64,000 bases of DNA from Streptomyces sp. NBC_00271 (GCF_036178845.1 NZ_CP108070.1:992001-1056000), one strand, 5' to 3'. Shown: positions 51,517 to 60,373, counted from the stretch's first letter. The notes: a model not told the origin generated them from the sequence alone. Numbers and translations: made by a program.

Positions 51517-53457
51517 ATGATTGAGCGAAGGAAATTCCTCATGGCCGGTGGCCTGGGGGCTGCGGCCATGCTTCCGCGGGGTGTTCTGGGAACGCGGGCG
51601 TATTCGGCGACGGCTCACCACCCGCCGGCCGGGTGTGAGGACCCCGCGGGGACGCCGAACACCCCTCCGCTGGAGAAGTTCGTCGACCCGCTGCCCAGAC
51701 CGATGACAGCCATCTCGGATCCTTCCGTCTATCCGGGCGCCGACTACTACGAGGTCACGATGCGGCAGGGCTCGTGGCAATTCCACCGGGATCTCGCGCC
51801 GTCACCCGCGTGGGGTTACTGGGCCACGAACCCGCACGATCCTCACAGTCCGATCGGCATGGGCTATCTCGGGCCGACCTTCAGCGTGACCGTGGACCAC
51901 CCGACGGTCGTCAAGTGGCGCAACGAGCTGCCGACCACCCACATGTTCCAGCACGTGATCGACATGATTCGCGAGAAGAAGCCCGTCGTCGCCCCGATCC
52001 CTCCGCCTCCCTACAAGTACGTCCCGCAGTTCCCCGATGACATCAACGTGTGGAACGTCGTACACCAGCACGGCGGTTACACAGCACCCCAGTCCGACGG
52101 CCTGCCGCTGCAGTCGTTCAGCCCGAAGGGCTTCCATGCCGAGGGCTACACCACCCTGGACCCGAGCCGGGCCAAACCCAACGAGGCGATCTACGGCTAC
52201 ACCAACCACGACCATGCGTGCATGCTCTGGTATCACGATCACGCCATGGGGATGAGCGCTCTCAACGTCTATGCGGGCCTTGCCGGTCTCTACCTCATTC
52301 GTGACCCCGCCGACGAGCGGCTCGGGCTGCCGCGAGGCGAATTCGAGGTCCCCCTCATCCTGCAGGACCGGACCTTCAACGCGAACGGCTCGCTCGCCTA
52401 CACGATGACCGACAGGGAAGGCGAGGACACCCCGGTCGTCAACGGGAAGGCATACCCCTACCTTGACGTCGAACCGCGACGCTACCGGCTGCGCATTCTC
52501 AACGCTTCGAACGAGCGTTTCTGGCGGCTGAGGTTCGACGTAGACCCCAGAAACGCACTTCTTGAGCCCCCACTGCCGTTCTGGCTGATCGGCACCGACG
52601 GCGGCTTCCGCGCCCCGTTGCAAATGCTGGACTTCCTCATCAGTCCAGCCGAGCGGTACGACCTGATCGTCGACTTCAGTCAGGTGCGCCCGGGCACGAA
52701 GGTCAAATTGACGAACTACCCGGGAACGCAGGTCCACTTCCCCGGCATCCCCGGCTGCGGACCGGAAATCGCAGACATCATGCAATTCCGGGTCACCAAG
52801 CAATTGTCCGGAGGTGGGGACAGGACGACTCCGCCCGAGAAACTCAGGCTGAAGGCGGTCGCACCCATCAAGCCGAAACCGCAAACCCGTCGGCGGGAAT
52901 GGGTCGTGTACCAGCACGAGCTCTACAGGACGATGACGTTCAACGCGGTGCCATACATGGAGCCGTCGCAGGACTTCATCAACGAGGGCTCGACCGAGAT
53001 CTGGGAGTACATCAATCCCAACCACGACGCCCACCCGATGCATGTCCACCTCGTCAACTTCCAGGTGCTGAACAGGCAGCCGATCGACGCGGCCGCCTAC
53101 CAGAAGGATTACGACAAGTGGATCTACGGTGGCCGCAAACCAAAGGACCACCCGGTGTTGGCCAACTACTTCACCGGCCCACCGATTCCGCCGGACCCGG
53201 ACGAAACGCTGTCCTACAAGGACACGGTCAAGGCCCCTGCGCAGATGGTGACCAGAATCATCATTCAGGAATTCATCCCGCCGAAGGACGAGATCGCGTC
53301 GATTCCGGACAGTGGCGCCGAGCTCCCGGCGACGTACATCCACCACTGCCACCTCCTCGAACACGAAGACGACGACCTGATGCGTCCGTGGACGATCGTC
53401 GGCCCCGACGGCGACCACCACAACAGCGGCCACGGCGGTGGCGGCCACAGCCACTGA
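51517..53457 (+). CDS. Multicopper oxidase, CotA/bilirubin-oxidase-like, Tat-exported
   Basis: A 646-residue secreted oxidase. The ATG at 51517 is favoured over 51508 because GGAAGG is then properly spaced. IERRKFLMAGGLGAAAML is a twin-arginine signal. All four copper motifs are visible: NVVHQHGGY, MLWYHDHAMGM, HPMHVHLVNF and YIHHCHLLEHEDDDLMRP (Cys for T1 copper, with axial Met). The large N-terminal domain and the inserted loops resemble CotA and phenoxazinone-synthase-type enzymes, which oxidise phenols, bilirubin or aminophenols with O2. The C-terminus is His/Gly-rich (GHGGGGHSH). It appears monocistronic with a terminator. Confidence 0.94.
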   Translation: MIERRKFLMAGGLGAAAMLPRGVLGTRAYSATAHHPPAGCEDPAGTPNTPPLEKFVDPLPRPMTAISDPSVYPGADYYEVTMRQGSWQFHRDLAPSPAWGYWATNPHDPHSPIGMGYLGPTFSVTVDHPTVVKWRNELPTTHMFQHVIDMIREKKPVVAPIPPPPYKYVPQFPDDINVWNVVHQHGGYTAPQSDGLPLQSFSPKGFHAEGYTTLDPSRAKPNEAIYGYTNHDHACMLWYHDHAMGMSALNVYAGLAGLYLIRDPADERLGLPRGEFEVPLILQDRTFNANGSLAYTMTDREGEDTPVVNGKAYPYLDVEPRRYRLRILNASNERFWRLRFDVDPRNALLEPPLPFWLIGTDGGFRAPLQMLDFLISPAERYDLIVDFSQVRPGTKVKLTNYPGTQVHFPGIPGCGPEIADIMQFRVTKQLSGGGDRTTPPEKLRLKAVAPIKPKPQTRRREWVVYQHELYRTMTFNAVPYMEPSQDFINEGSTEIWEYINPNHDAHPMHVHLVNFQVLNRQPIDAAAYQKDYDKWIYGGRKPKDHPVLANYFTGPPIPPDPDETLSYKDTVKAPAQMVTRIIIQEFIPPKDEIASIPDSGAELPATYIHHCHLLEHEDDDLMRPWTIVGPDGDHHNSGHGGGGHSH

Positions 53458-53477
53458 CGGGATCGATCGACCCGCGT

Positions 53478-53512
53478 GTGCCGGTCCGCGCCCAAGGGAC
53501 CCGGACCGGCAC
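53478..53512. terminator. Hairpin between convergent genes
   Basis: GTGCCGGTCC (53478-53487) pairs exactly with GGACCGGCAC (53503-53512), 21 bases beyond the oxidase stop. Confidence 0.7.
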
Positions 53513-53603
53513 TACTGAGGAACAGGCCGAGGAGTGCGGGAAGTTCACCGGCACTTCTCCCCGCGCTTCCGTGACCTCCTCAACGTGCCTGGCCGCTACA
53601 GCT

Positions 53604-54425
53604 TCACCCCGTCCGCCCCGTGCGGTCGAGGGTGGCGACCTCGCGTACGGCCTCGGCGATGGACGGGAAGTCCTTCTTGAGAATCGCACCGTGGTTGCCG
53701 GCGACCTTCGCACCGATCTGGATGTTCGGGTTGCGGGCGGTCACCGTGTCGAGGCCGGTGCGGATCCGTTCCTGCTCGTCACCGCGGCTTCCGAAGGACG
53801 CCCCCGAAGCGACGACGTACCGCACCGGGACGGTGATGTCGTCCAGTACGGGGCCCAGTTCGCGCTCGCGGGAGAGCCTGCCGAGCTCGATGTTGCTGTT
53901 CGCCTGCTGTGCGGCGGTCATCCGCGGGGCCAGGCCCGTCGGGCGCAGCAGCGGCAGGAACCAGCCCATCCGTCGGAACAGCTTGCGGATGCGCTGTTCC
54001 ATGGCGTCGTCGAGCCAGTCGTAGGGGAACGCGCCGTCGACCAGGACCGCACCCAGGGCACGTTCCGGATTCCGGCTGGTCCAGTGGGCTCCGACGACCG
54101 CCCCGTAGGACCAGCCCACCACCAGGGCCCGGTCCACGCCCCTGGCCGCGAGAACGGCATCGACGTCCCGGACGGCTGCCTCGAAGGAATAGTCCGCCGA
54201 GCGTTTCGATCTGCCGCGGGCCCGTTCGTCGTAGGTGATGTGCCGCCACCCTGTGCCCAGTTCGGCGATGACCCGTCGCCAGTACCCCTGAGTGGCGAAC
54301 TGGCCATTGAGGTAGACCACCGGGATGCCGGGTCCGCCGGTGTCGGTGACGGCCAGGGCCGTGTCGTCGACCGACACCATGCCGGTCCACTTCGAACCGG
54401 TCGAGGAAGTGGTGTTCTTCGTCAT
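53604..54425 (-). CDS. Alpha/beta hydrolase
   Basis: This 273-residue cytosolic hydrolase has the HG-like oxyanion region VVYLNGQFATQGYWRRVIAE, YDERARGRSKRSADYSFEAA, nucleophile elbow ALVVGWSYGAVVGAHWTSRN (Ser about residue 107), PVRYVVASGASFGSRGDEQE and the catalytic-type His in KVAGNHGAILKKDFPSIAEA. Substrate unknown. The gene is the second of a probable two-gene operon with the DUF4097 protein 53 bases upstream. A run of GGTTCTGGTTCTGG-like repeats lies in the gap (54440-54475). Confidence 0.9.
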   Translation of the reverse strand: MTKNTTSSTGSKWTGMVSVDDTALAVTDTGGPGIPVVYLNGQFATQGYWRRVIAELGTGWRHITYDERARGRSKRSADYSFEAAVRDVDAVLAARGVDRALVVGWSYGAVVGAHWTSRNPERALGAVLVDGAFPYDWLDDAMEQRIRKLFRRMGWFLPLLRPTGLAPRMTAAQQANSNIELGRLSRERELGPVLDDITVPVRYVVASGASFGSRGDEQERIRTGLDTVTARNPNIQIGAKVAGNHGAILKKDFPSIAEAVREVATLDRTGRTG

Positions 54426-54478
54426 GTGTTCCCCCTTGGCTGGTTCTGGTTCTGGGATCTGGTTCTGGTTCGGTTCGT

Positions 54479-55144
54479 TCAGAGGCTGCGGGCGGTGATG
54501 TCGCCGCGGGAGGTGGTGGCTCGGATGTCGAGTTCGGTGGTGCCGTCGTTCTTGAGGGCGTTGCTGATGCGGCCGTAGGCGGTGTCGGCGTCCAGGGTGG
54601 CGGAGACACCGGCGGCGGCGCCGACCGAGATGTCGCCGGACTGGGTACGGAGTTCGACCGTGCCGCGCGCGGCCTCGGTGATGCGGATGTCGCCCCGTGC
54701 GGTGCTGATCTCCGCGGAGCCGCCGAGCCGGCCGATCTCGATGTCGCCGTCGGTCGCGGTGAGACGGACACGCGCGGCCTCGTCGATCTTGATCTGGCGG
54801 TACGCGCCGTCGAAGGCGATGTCGCCGAGGCGTCCGACGACGCGGAGCTCGGCGCCGGCGGTCTTGGCCTCGATTCGGGAGCCGGCGGGCAGCTGGACGG
54901 TGACCTCCAGGGATCCGGAGGGGCCGAAGAGCTGGTTGCTGGGGGTCGGGGTCGTGATGCGCAGGACGCCGTCGGTGTAGGTGACTTCCGTCTGCTCGGC
55001 GGTCTTGGTGTCGCGGCTCTTGGAGGGGTCGGCGGGCAGGACCTCGACGGTGGTGTCGGCGCGGTCCGCGGCGATGAACTGGATGCGTCCGGCGGGGATG
55101 TCCAGGACGGCGGAGATCGGGGCGGGGGTGTGGAACTTCTGCAT
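54479..55144 (-). CDS. DUF4097-family beta-repeat protein
   Basis: A 221-residue protein beginning MQKFHTPAPISAVLDIPAGR at ATG 55144 behind AGGAGAACACG. It is made of repeated short beta units such as RVVGRLGDIAFDGAYRQIKI, LTATDGDIEIGRLGGSAEIS, TARGDIRITEAARGTVELRT and QSGDISVGAAAGVSATLDAD, predicted to form a right-handed beta-helix-like stack. DUF4097 (putative adhesin) function is unknown, and no signal peptide is present. Divergent from a GbsR-like regulator with shared control region. Confidence 0.88.
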   Translation of the reverse strand: MQKFHTPAPISAVLDIPAGRIQFIAADRADTTVEVLPADPSKSRDTKTAEQTEVTYTDGVLRITTPTPSNQLFGPSGSLEVTVQLPAGSRIEAKTAGAELRVVGRLGDIAFDGAYRQIKIDEAARVRLTATDGDIEIGRLGGSAEISTARGDIRITEAARGTVELRTQSGDISVGAAAGVSATLDADTAYGRISNALKNDGTTELDIRATTSRGDITARSL

Positions 55145-55188
55145 CGTGTTCTCCTGTACTCGCTCGTTGTTTCTGACATCGGAAACGC

Positions 55189-55338
55189 TACGTTGCTTTC
55201 CATGTTCCGGCAACGAGCTTGTTGCGCAGAATCGGCATCTATGCAGGTGAAGTCCAGGAAACTGTTGCAACGGTCTTGAAGGTAACGCAACGGTGACTGC
55301 CTTGATCATTGCAATGGGTGTGATGTGAACGCTACAGT
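55189..55338. promoter_or_regulatory. Divergent control region with GTTGC/GCAAC half-sites and a promoter
   Basis: GTTGC or GCAAC occurs at least five times between 55189 and 55290, including the perfect palindrome GTTGCAAC at 55264-55271. For the regulator gene, TTGCAA (55309-55314) and TACAGT (55333-55338) with an 18-base spacer form a plausible promoter. The repeated half-site is the likely operator. Confidence 0.5.
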
Positions 55339-55382
55339 GGGGGGATCAGGGACCGCCGCGAAGGACCACCAAGGAGAATGCA

Positions 55383-56138
55383 ATGCCAGGAGGCAGGCTC
55401 ACCCAGCAGGAACGCCAGCAGATCGCGCTGGGGCTGGCCGACAGCCTCCCCTACGCCGAGATCGCCCGCCGCCTCGACCGCCCGACCTCGACGATCACGC
55501 GTGAGGTGATGCGCAACGGCGGCCCCACCGCCTACCGCGCCGACCTGGCCCACCGCGCCACCGAACGCCGCGCGCACCGGCGCAGGCCCGCCACCTCCCG
55601 AGGGCCGGAGTCCGTTGCCCAGCCGCATGGACGTGACGCCGAGGCCGTGGCCGAGTACGAGGAGACGTTCACCACCGTCCTCATGGCTTCGGGCCTGACC
55701 AAGATGACGGCCCGAGTGCTGACCTGCCTGTTCACCACCGACGCGGGCAGCCTCACCGCGTCCCAGCTCGCCCAGCGCCTCCAGGTCAGCCCGGCGTCCA
55801 TCTCCAAAGCGATCGCGTTCCTGGAGAGCCAGAGCCTCGTCCGCCGGGAACGCGACGAACGCCGCCGCGACCGCTACGTCGTCGACGACGACGCCTGGTA
55901 CGAGGCGACGATCGCCAGCGCCCGAGCCAATGACCAACTCGTCGAAACCGCACGCCAAGGCGTCGCCGTCCTCGGCCCCCACACCCCCGCCGCCACCCGC
56001 CTGGAGAACATCGCCCGCTTCCTCGACTTCATCAGCGAGAGCATCACCCGCGCCGCCGAACAGGCCCGAGAAGTCCTCCACACCAAACCCGAAGGCACCT
56101 CGAACGACACCGCCCAACCAGGTCCGGACCACGGATAG
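55383..56138 (+). CDS. GbsR/MarR-like regulator with N-terminal IS30-type helix-turn-helix
   Basis: The protein has 251 residues. The N-terminal GGRLTQQERQQIALGLADSL, YAEIARRLDRPTSTITREVM and RNGG match the helix-turn-helix used by IS30-family transposases. A GbsR/MarR winged-helix region follows: TKMTARVLTCLFTTDAGSLT, ASQLAQRLQVSPASISKAIA and FLESQSLVRRERDERRRDRY (residues about 105-165). A helical C-terminus ends the protein. The gene is divergent from the DUF4097 operon, so it probably regulates that operon and itself. The ATG at 55383 follows AAGGAGAATGCA. Confidence 0.88.
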   Translation: MPGGRLTQQERQQIALGLADSLPYAEIARRLDRPTSTITREVMRNGGPTAYRADLAHRATERRAHRRRPATSRGPESVAQPHGRDAEAVAEYEETFTTVLMASGLTKMTARVLTCLFTTDAGSLTASQLAQRLQVSPASISKAIAFLESQSLVRRERDERRRDRYVVDDDAWYEATIASARANDQLVETARQGVAVLGPHTPAATRLENIARFLDFISESITRAAEQAREVLHTKPEGTSNDTAQPGPDHG

Positions 56139-56289
56139 ACAACCCTCTCGAGCGTCACAGCCATGAGACGAAGTCGGCTGCCTCCTCGGGGAAACATCTC
56201 CTCGAGGAAATATGAGGTTCCACCACGGCGGCCGTCCGCGACAGCACGCGGAAATCTCCGCGCAAAGCGCCCGCGCGACTCAAGTCGAT

Positions 56290-56321
56290 ACAGGGCCGCG
56301 AGACATCGCTCGCGGCCCTGT
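56290..56321. terminator. 13-bp hairpin between convergent genes
   Basis: ACAGGGCCGCGAG (56290-56302) pairs exactly with 56309-56321, loop ACATCG, 13 bases beyond the MBL hydrolase stop on the minus strand. Confidence 0.85.
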
Positions 56322-56333
56322 TGCGTGTCGGAG

Positions 56334-57500
56334 TTACGGCTGCTGCTGAGCCGGAGCGGGGCGAGCGCCAGCCGGGTGGCGGGCCTTGGAGACGGTCGAG
56401 GCTGCGTCGGATGCGGGCGCTGCCACCGTGCGCCACCACGGGGCTTGAGGCAATTCGCCGCCAGGTTCGAAGGGTTGACCCGGTATGGGCAGGGCAACCC
56501 GAGCACCTGCTTCAGCAGCGGCCGCGTACGTGCGCTCGGCGGGCTCCTCCCACGGATGCGGGGCCAGGTTGAAGGTGCCCCAGTGGATCGGAAGCAGCAC
56601 GCCGTGCGGCTCGCCTCCGCCCAGGTCGAGATGGGCGCGGAGACCCTCCTCCGGTGTCATGTGGATGTCCGGCCAGAAGTCGCTGTAGGCGCCGATCTGC
56701 ATCATCACCGCGTCGAACGGACCGTGCGCCGCCCCGATTTCGGCGAAGCCGGGAAAGTAGCCCGTGTCCCCACTGTGGAAGACCTGGTGCCTGGGACCGG
56801 TCACCACCCAGGATGCCCAGAGCGTGCGGCGGTGCAGGGCTCGTCCGCAGAAGTGCCGGGCGGGTGTGGCAGTCAGTGTCAGACCTGCGACCTGTGTCGA
56901 CTCGTGCCAGTCCAGTTCCGTGATCCGTTCGGGTGCGACTCCCCAGCGCTCCAGGTGCGCCCCCACGCCCAGCGGGGCCGCGAACTGGGCGCCCGTGCCG
57001 GCGAGGGCGCGAATGGTGGGCATGTCCAGATGGTCGTAGTGGTCGTGGGAGATCACCACCACGTCCACGGGGCCGAGGTCCTCAAGGGGCAGCGGGACCG
57101 GGTGGAGTCGTCGGGGTCCCGCGAAGCCCACCGGTGAACAACGCTCGCCCCATACCGGGTCGAACAGCACCCTTGCGCCGTCGATCTCGGTGAGCACGGT
57201 GGAGTGCCCCGTCCAGGTCAGTCGCAGACCGGATTCCGGCGCCGCGTCGCGTTCCGTGAGAGCCGGTCGGTGCAGGGGGATCGCCGTGGCCGGCCTTCGA
57301 CGGACGCGATCGGCCCGGTGGACGTTCGTCCGGGCCAAGTCGAGCGCGGAGCCGGAAGCCATGGTCAGGGTGGCCGTCGGGTTGCGGAAGCTGCCGTCGG
57401 CGTACTGAGGAGATGCCTGCATTCGCTCCAGTCGTGCACCGGTGGGGATGCCGCCGAAGGCGGCGGGGCGAAGCAACCGCCCGAGGCGCGGCAGAGGCAT
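56334..57500 (-). CDS. MBL-fold metallohydrolase (NAPE-PLD/UlaG-like)
   Basis: This 388-residue enzyme starts at ATG 57500 behind GGAG. The metal site is VVVISHDHYDHLDMPTIRAL (HxHxDH), followed by ARHFCGRALHRRTLWASWVV, VFHSGDTGYFPGFAEIGAAH and HMTPEEGLRAHLDLGGGEPH then LLPIHWGTFNLAPHPWEEPA. These match bacterial relatives of N-acyl-phosphatidylethanolamine phospholipase D. The N-terminal 100 residues (RLGRLLRPAAFGGIPTGARL) are typical of the Streptomyces subgroup. Lipid substrate is inferred only. A large inverted-repeat operator lies 110 bases upstream. Confidence 0.9.
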   Translation of the reverse strand: MPLPRLGRLLRPAAFGGIPTGARLERMQASPQYADGSFRNPTATLTMASGSALDLARTNVHRADRVRRRPATAIPLHRPALTERDAAPESGLRLTWTGHSTVLTEIDGARVLFDPVWGERCSPVGFAGPRRLHPVPLPLEDLGPVDVVVISHDHYDHLDMPTIRALAGTGAQFAAPLGVGAHLERWGVAPERITELDWHESTQVAGLTLTATPARHFCGRALHRRTLWASWVVTGPRHQVFHSGDTGYFPGFAEIGAAHGPFDAVMMQIGAYSDFWPDIHMTPEEGLRAHLDLGGGEPHGVLLPIHWGTFNLAPHPWEEPAERTYAAAAEAGARVALPIPGQPFEPGGELPQAPWWRTVAAPASDAASTVSKARHPAGARPAPAQQQP

Positions 57501-57610
57501 GAGAGGTCTCCGTAGTGATAGCCGGGTGGGCCGAGGCTGACACGAGACGCAAGTCGACCTGCCGCCTCGACGAACAGCCCTCGGGGTTTCCGCAGGATCT
57601 GCGCCCCTGA

Positions 57611-57665
57611 ATGTAGTCACTGGAAACAATGATGTCAACGACAACAATGATGCCAGTGTCTACAT
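57611..57665. promoter_or_regulatory. Operator: 13-bp inverted repeat enclosing two ACAATGATG repeats
   Basis: ATGTAGTCACTGG (57611-57623) and CCAGTGTCTACAT (57653-57665) pair at 12 of 13 positions. Inside, ACAATGATG occurs twice in direct orientation (57626-57634 and 57644-57652). This is low-GC in a high-GC context and lies upstream of the MBL hydrolase, so it is very likely a repressor site. Confidence 0.65.
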
Positions 57666-58104
57666 CTTCTGGGCATGGCCCTTCGGCGACTGGAGCACTC
57701 CCGTCGGGCGGGGCGGGCGGTTGCCCAGCGCGGTGAGGATTCCTTTCCAGGGCACCGGCGAGGGGGAGCTCACGCTCCAGGCCGGTGGCGTTGAAGCCGG
57801 GACAGCAGCAGGTGACCGCGAGGCCCGGGAGGCGACCGTGACGATCCGGGCGGGTGCGGATGCCGTTCGCCTGTCATATTCGCCGAGGTACCTCACCCAT
57901 CGAGAGCCGGGAGAGAACCCGGACACGGCCCCGAGGAGCGACTGGTCGAGCGGACTGCGGATCCTCGGTCTTCGGAGCGATGGGCGCCGAACAGCTGGGG
58001 AACTTGGACCAGTTGCTCGACGCCCTCCGGGCGGACCTGTCGCGGGGCGCTTGACCTGCCGCGACGGGACGGGGTCGAGAGCCCCCGTTCGGCGGGCTCC
58101 CGCC
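57666..58104. other. Region of gene remnants
   Basis: No intact gene is supported. Just right of the operator a GTG (57658) opens a short frame whose start (VSTSSGHGPSATGALPSGGA) resembles N-termini of TetR regulators, but the DNA-binding domain is missing. Near the right end, LGNLDQLLDALRADLSRGA (ending 58054) resembles a MarR-family C-terminus. The regulator of the adjacent operator may have been deleted. Confidence 0.35.
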
Positions 58105-58826
58105 TCAGACTTGTGCCATGCCGCCGTCGACGCTCAGTTCCATGCCTGCGCAGAAGCTGCTCTCGTCGGATGCGAGGAAGACGGCGGCCGCGGCGACTTC
58201 CTCGGGACGTCCCATGCGTCCGAGCGGGATGACGGATGCGAAGGCCGCCTTGATCGCGTCGACGCCTTCCTCGGAGTCCGCCTGGCTGTCCATGATCGGG
58301 GTGTCGATCGGGCCGGGACCGAGGACGTTGACCCGGATGCCGCGGCCCTTGAGCTCCTTCGTCCAGGTGCGGGCGTAGGAGCGCAAGGCGGCTTTGGTGG
58401 CGCTGTAGGTGGTGTACCCCTCGACGCCGATGTGGCCCGCGATCGATCCGACGAGGATGACCGAACCGCCGTCGTTCATCAAGGGCAAGGCCTTCTGGGC
58501 GGTGAAGAGGGCGCCTCGGGCATTGACGTTGAAGGTGCGGTCGAAGCTCGCTTCGGTGATCCGGCCGAACATCTGCGGATCGACCAGACCCGAATTGGCG
58601 ACGACGACGTCGATCTTCCCCGGTCGAGGTCGGCGGATACGCTGACGTCACCCTGGACGGTCGTGACGTTCCTGCCGATCGCGTCTTTCGCCTTGTCCAG
58701 TTCGGGCCGGCGCCGCCCGGTGATGAACACGAAGGCACCTTCCTCCACGAACTGTTGCGCGGTCGCAAATCCGATACCGCTACTGCCGCCGGTGACGACG
58801 GCGACCTTGCCGTCCAGCCTGTTCAT
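58105..58826 (-). pseudogene. SDR family oxidoreductase, out-of-frame internal deletion
   Basis: The N-terminal frame has [20 protein letters not shown] and [16 protein letters not shown]. After a gap the second frame continues [40 protein letters not shown] (catalytic Ser, Tyr, Lys) and FCAGMELSVDGGMAQV. Alignment by eye to the family suggests about 8-10 residues are missing near 58625 (the helix after SADLDR), leaving a frameshift. A deletion of this size is not a simple homopolymer error. All active-site motifs remain in one or other frame. Confidence 0.8.
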
Positions 58827-58895
58827 GGCTGTGACCTTTCATGTGTGCGTCGTATCAGCTCTGGTGCCCGATCCCCGCACAAGGAGCGGGCGGGG

Positions 58896-59632
58896 TCAGA
58901 TGGCGGTGCGGCCGCCGTCGACGGCGATCGTCGCGCCGGTGACATAGCCGGCCTTCGGCGAGACGAGGAAGGCGACGACCTCGGCGACCTCGGCGGGCTC
59001 GGCCGCGCGTTTCATCGCGGTGGTCTCGCCGAGGGCGTCGAACAGGTCGCGGGCCTCAGGCCGGGTGTAGACGGGACCGGGGGCAACGGTGTTGAAGCGG
59101 ACGCCGCGGCCGCTGTACTCGGCCGTCCAGCCTTGCGTCAAGGATGCCAGCGCGGCCTTCGTCGCGCCGTACGCGGCACCGGTGGCCAGGCCGAGGCTGC
59201 CCGCCATGCTGCCGATATTGATCACGTTCCCCGATCCCCTCGCCGCCATCGCGGGGGCGAATGCCGCCACGAGGAAGAACGCCGCGCGGACGTTGCCGGC
59301 GAACATCGCGTCGTAGTCGGAGACCTTCATCTCCTCCGTCGGTGCCCAGACCGCGTGCCCGGCACCAGGACGTCGATCTCACCGGCCTCGGCGGCGAGCC
59401 GGTCGATGCCGACCGGGTCCTCGAGGTCCGCCTCGACGAACCGGGCGTGGCCGCCGTCCGCGGTGATCTCGTTGACGGTCTCGGCGCCGCGCTGGGCGTT
59501 GCGGCCGGTCACGACGACGGACATTCCGTCGGCGGCGAGCCGCTTGGCGATCGCCCGGCCGATGCCGGACGTGGCCCCGGTGACCAGGGCGGTGATGGGT
59601 TGCAGGTCGAGGTTGTCCTCACGCTCAGACAT
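58896..59632 (-). pseudogene. SDR family oxidoreductase, 7-bp deletion at the NNAG motif
   Basis: The first frame runs ITALVTGATSGIGRAIAKRL to AEAGEIDVLV. The second continues AVWAPTEEMKVSDYDAMFAG, VINIGSMAGSLGLATGAAYG (Ser, Tyr, then ATK) and ATIAVDGGRTAI. Restoring seven bases between DVLV and GHAVW would recreate the family's NNAG loop and the frame, so the lesion removes a conserved catalytic-support motif. The gene is divergent from a TetR repressor with three shared operators, so regulation persists although the product is broken. Confidence 0.82.
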
Positions 59633-59658
59633 GGGATGCGCCTTCCAAAGATGTCATC

Positions 59659-59773
59659 CAGACCGGTCTGTCTGGCAACAATTCCAACCTAGACAGACCT
59701 GTCTGGATGCGTCAAGGGAGAGGGGCGCGAAAAGGGCGGCCAATTGAAGACAGACAGATCTGTCTGCTAATAT
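59659..59773. promoter_or_regulatory. Three CAGAC...GTCTG operators and leaderless TetR promoter
   Basis: CAGACCGGTCTG (59659-59670), AGACAGACCTGTCT (59691-59704) and CAGACAGATCTGTCTG (59751-59766) are inverted repeats of one half-site. The last sits between TTGAAG (59744-59749) and TAATAT (59768-59773), spacer 18, and transcription would start at about the ATG at 59780, giving a leaderless mRNA. Binding by the TetR protein would block its own promoter and that of the divergent SDR. Confidence 0.75.
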
Positions 59774-59779
59774 TCACCC

Positions 59780-60373
59780 ATGTCTGAGAAGGTGCTGTCC
59801 CCCCGGGAACGCAGCGTGGCCGCACGGGCGCGGCTGCTGGCCGCCGCCAACGAGCTGTTCTACGCCGAGGGAGTCCAGTCGGTCGGGATCGACCGCGTGA
59901 TCGAGCGCGCCGGAGTCGCCAAGGCAACGCTGTACAGCGCCTTCGGCAGCAAGGACGGCCTGGTCCGCGCCTATCTCCAGGCACGGCACGCGGCAACCGC
60001 CGAGCGCATGGCACGCGAACTCGAGGCCCGCTACGACACCCCGAAAGAGCGCCTGGTCGGCGCGTTCGAGGTGCAGGGGCTGTCGTTCACCGAGCCGGGG
60101 TTCCGCGGCTGCGCGTTCATCAGCGCGAGTGCCGACGCGCCCCAGGGCGGTGTCGTCGAACAGGCAGCGCAGGACTACCGCACCTGGCTGCACGAGCTGT
60201 TCTTCGACCTCGCCCAGCAGGCAGGCGCCACGGACGCGAAGTCACTCGCCCACCAACTGGTCCTGCTCTATGACGGCGCCGGGATCAGCGCCTGGCTGGA
60301 CCGCGACCCCAGCGCCGAGACAGCGGCCCGCATCGTGGCCGCGACCCTGGTCGAGGCCGCCATCCCGGACTGA
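59780..60373 (+). CDS. TetR-family repressor
   Basis: A 197-residue regulator. The N-terminal helix-turn-helix is RARLLAAANELFYAEGVQSV then GIDRVIERAGVAKATLYSAF (residues about 16-57). The ligand domain contains FRGCAFISASADAPQGGVVE, typical of the subgroup that controls divergent oxidoreductases. The ATG at 59780 has no ribosome site, and the predicted start of transcription coincides with it, so translation is probably leaderless. It is divergent from a broken SDR gene and sits beside three operator copies. Ligand unknown, possibly an electrophile. Confidence 0.92.
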   Translation: MSEKVLSPRERSVAARARLLAAANELFYAEGVQSVGIDRVIERAGVAKATLYSAFGSKDGLVRAYLQARHAATAERMARELEARYDTPKERLVGAFEVQGLSFTEPGFRGCAFISASADAPQGGVVEQAAQDYRTWLHELFFDLAQQAGATDAKSLAHQLVLLYDGAGISAWLDRDPSAETAARIVAATLVEAAIPD

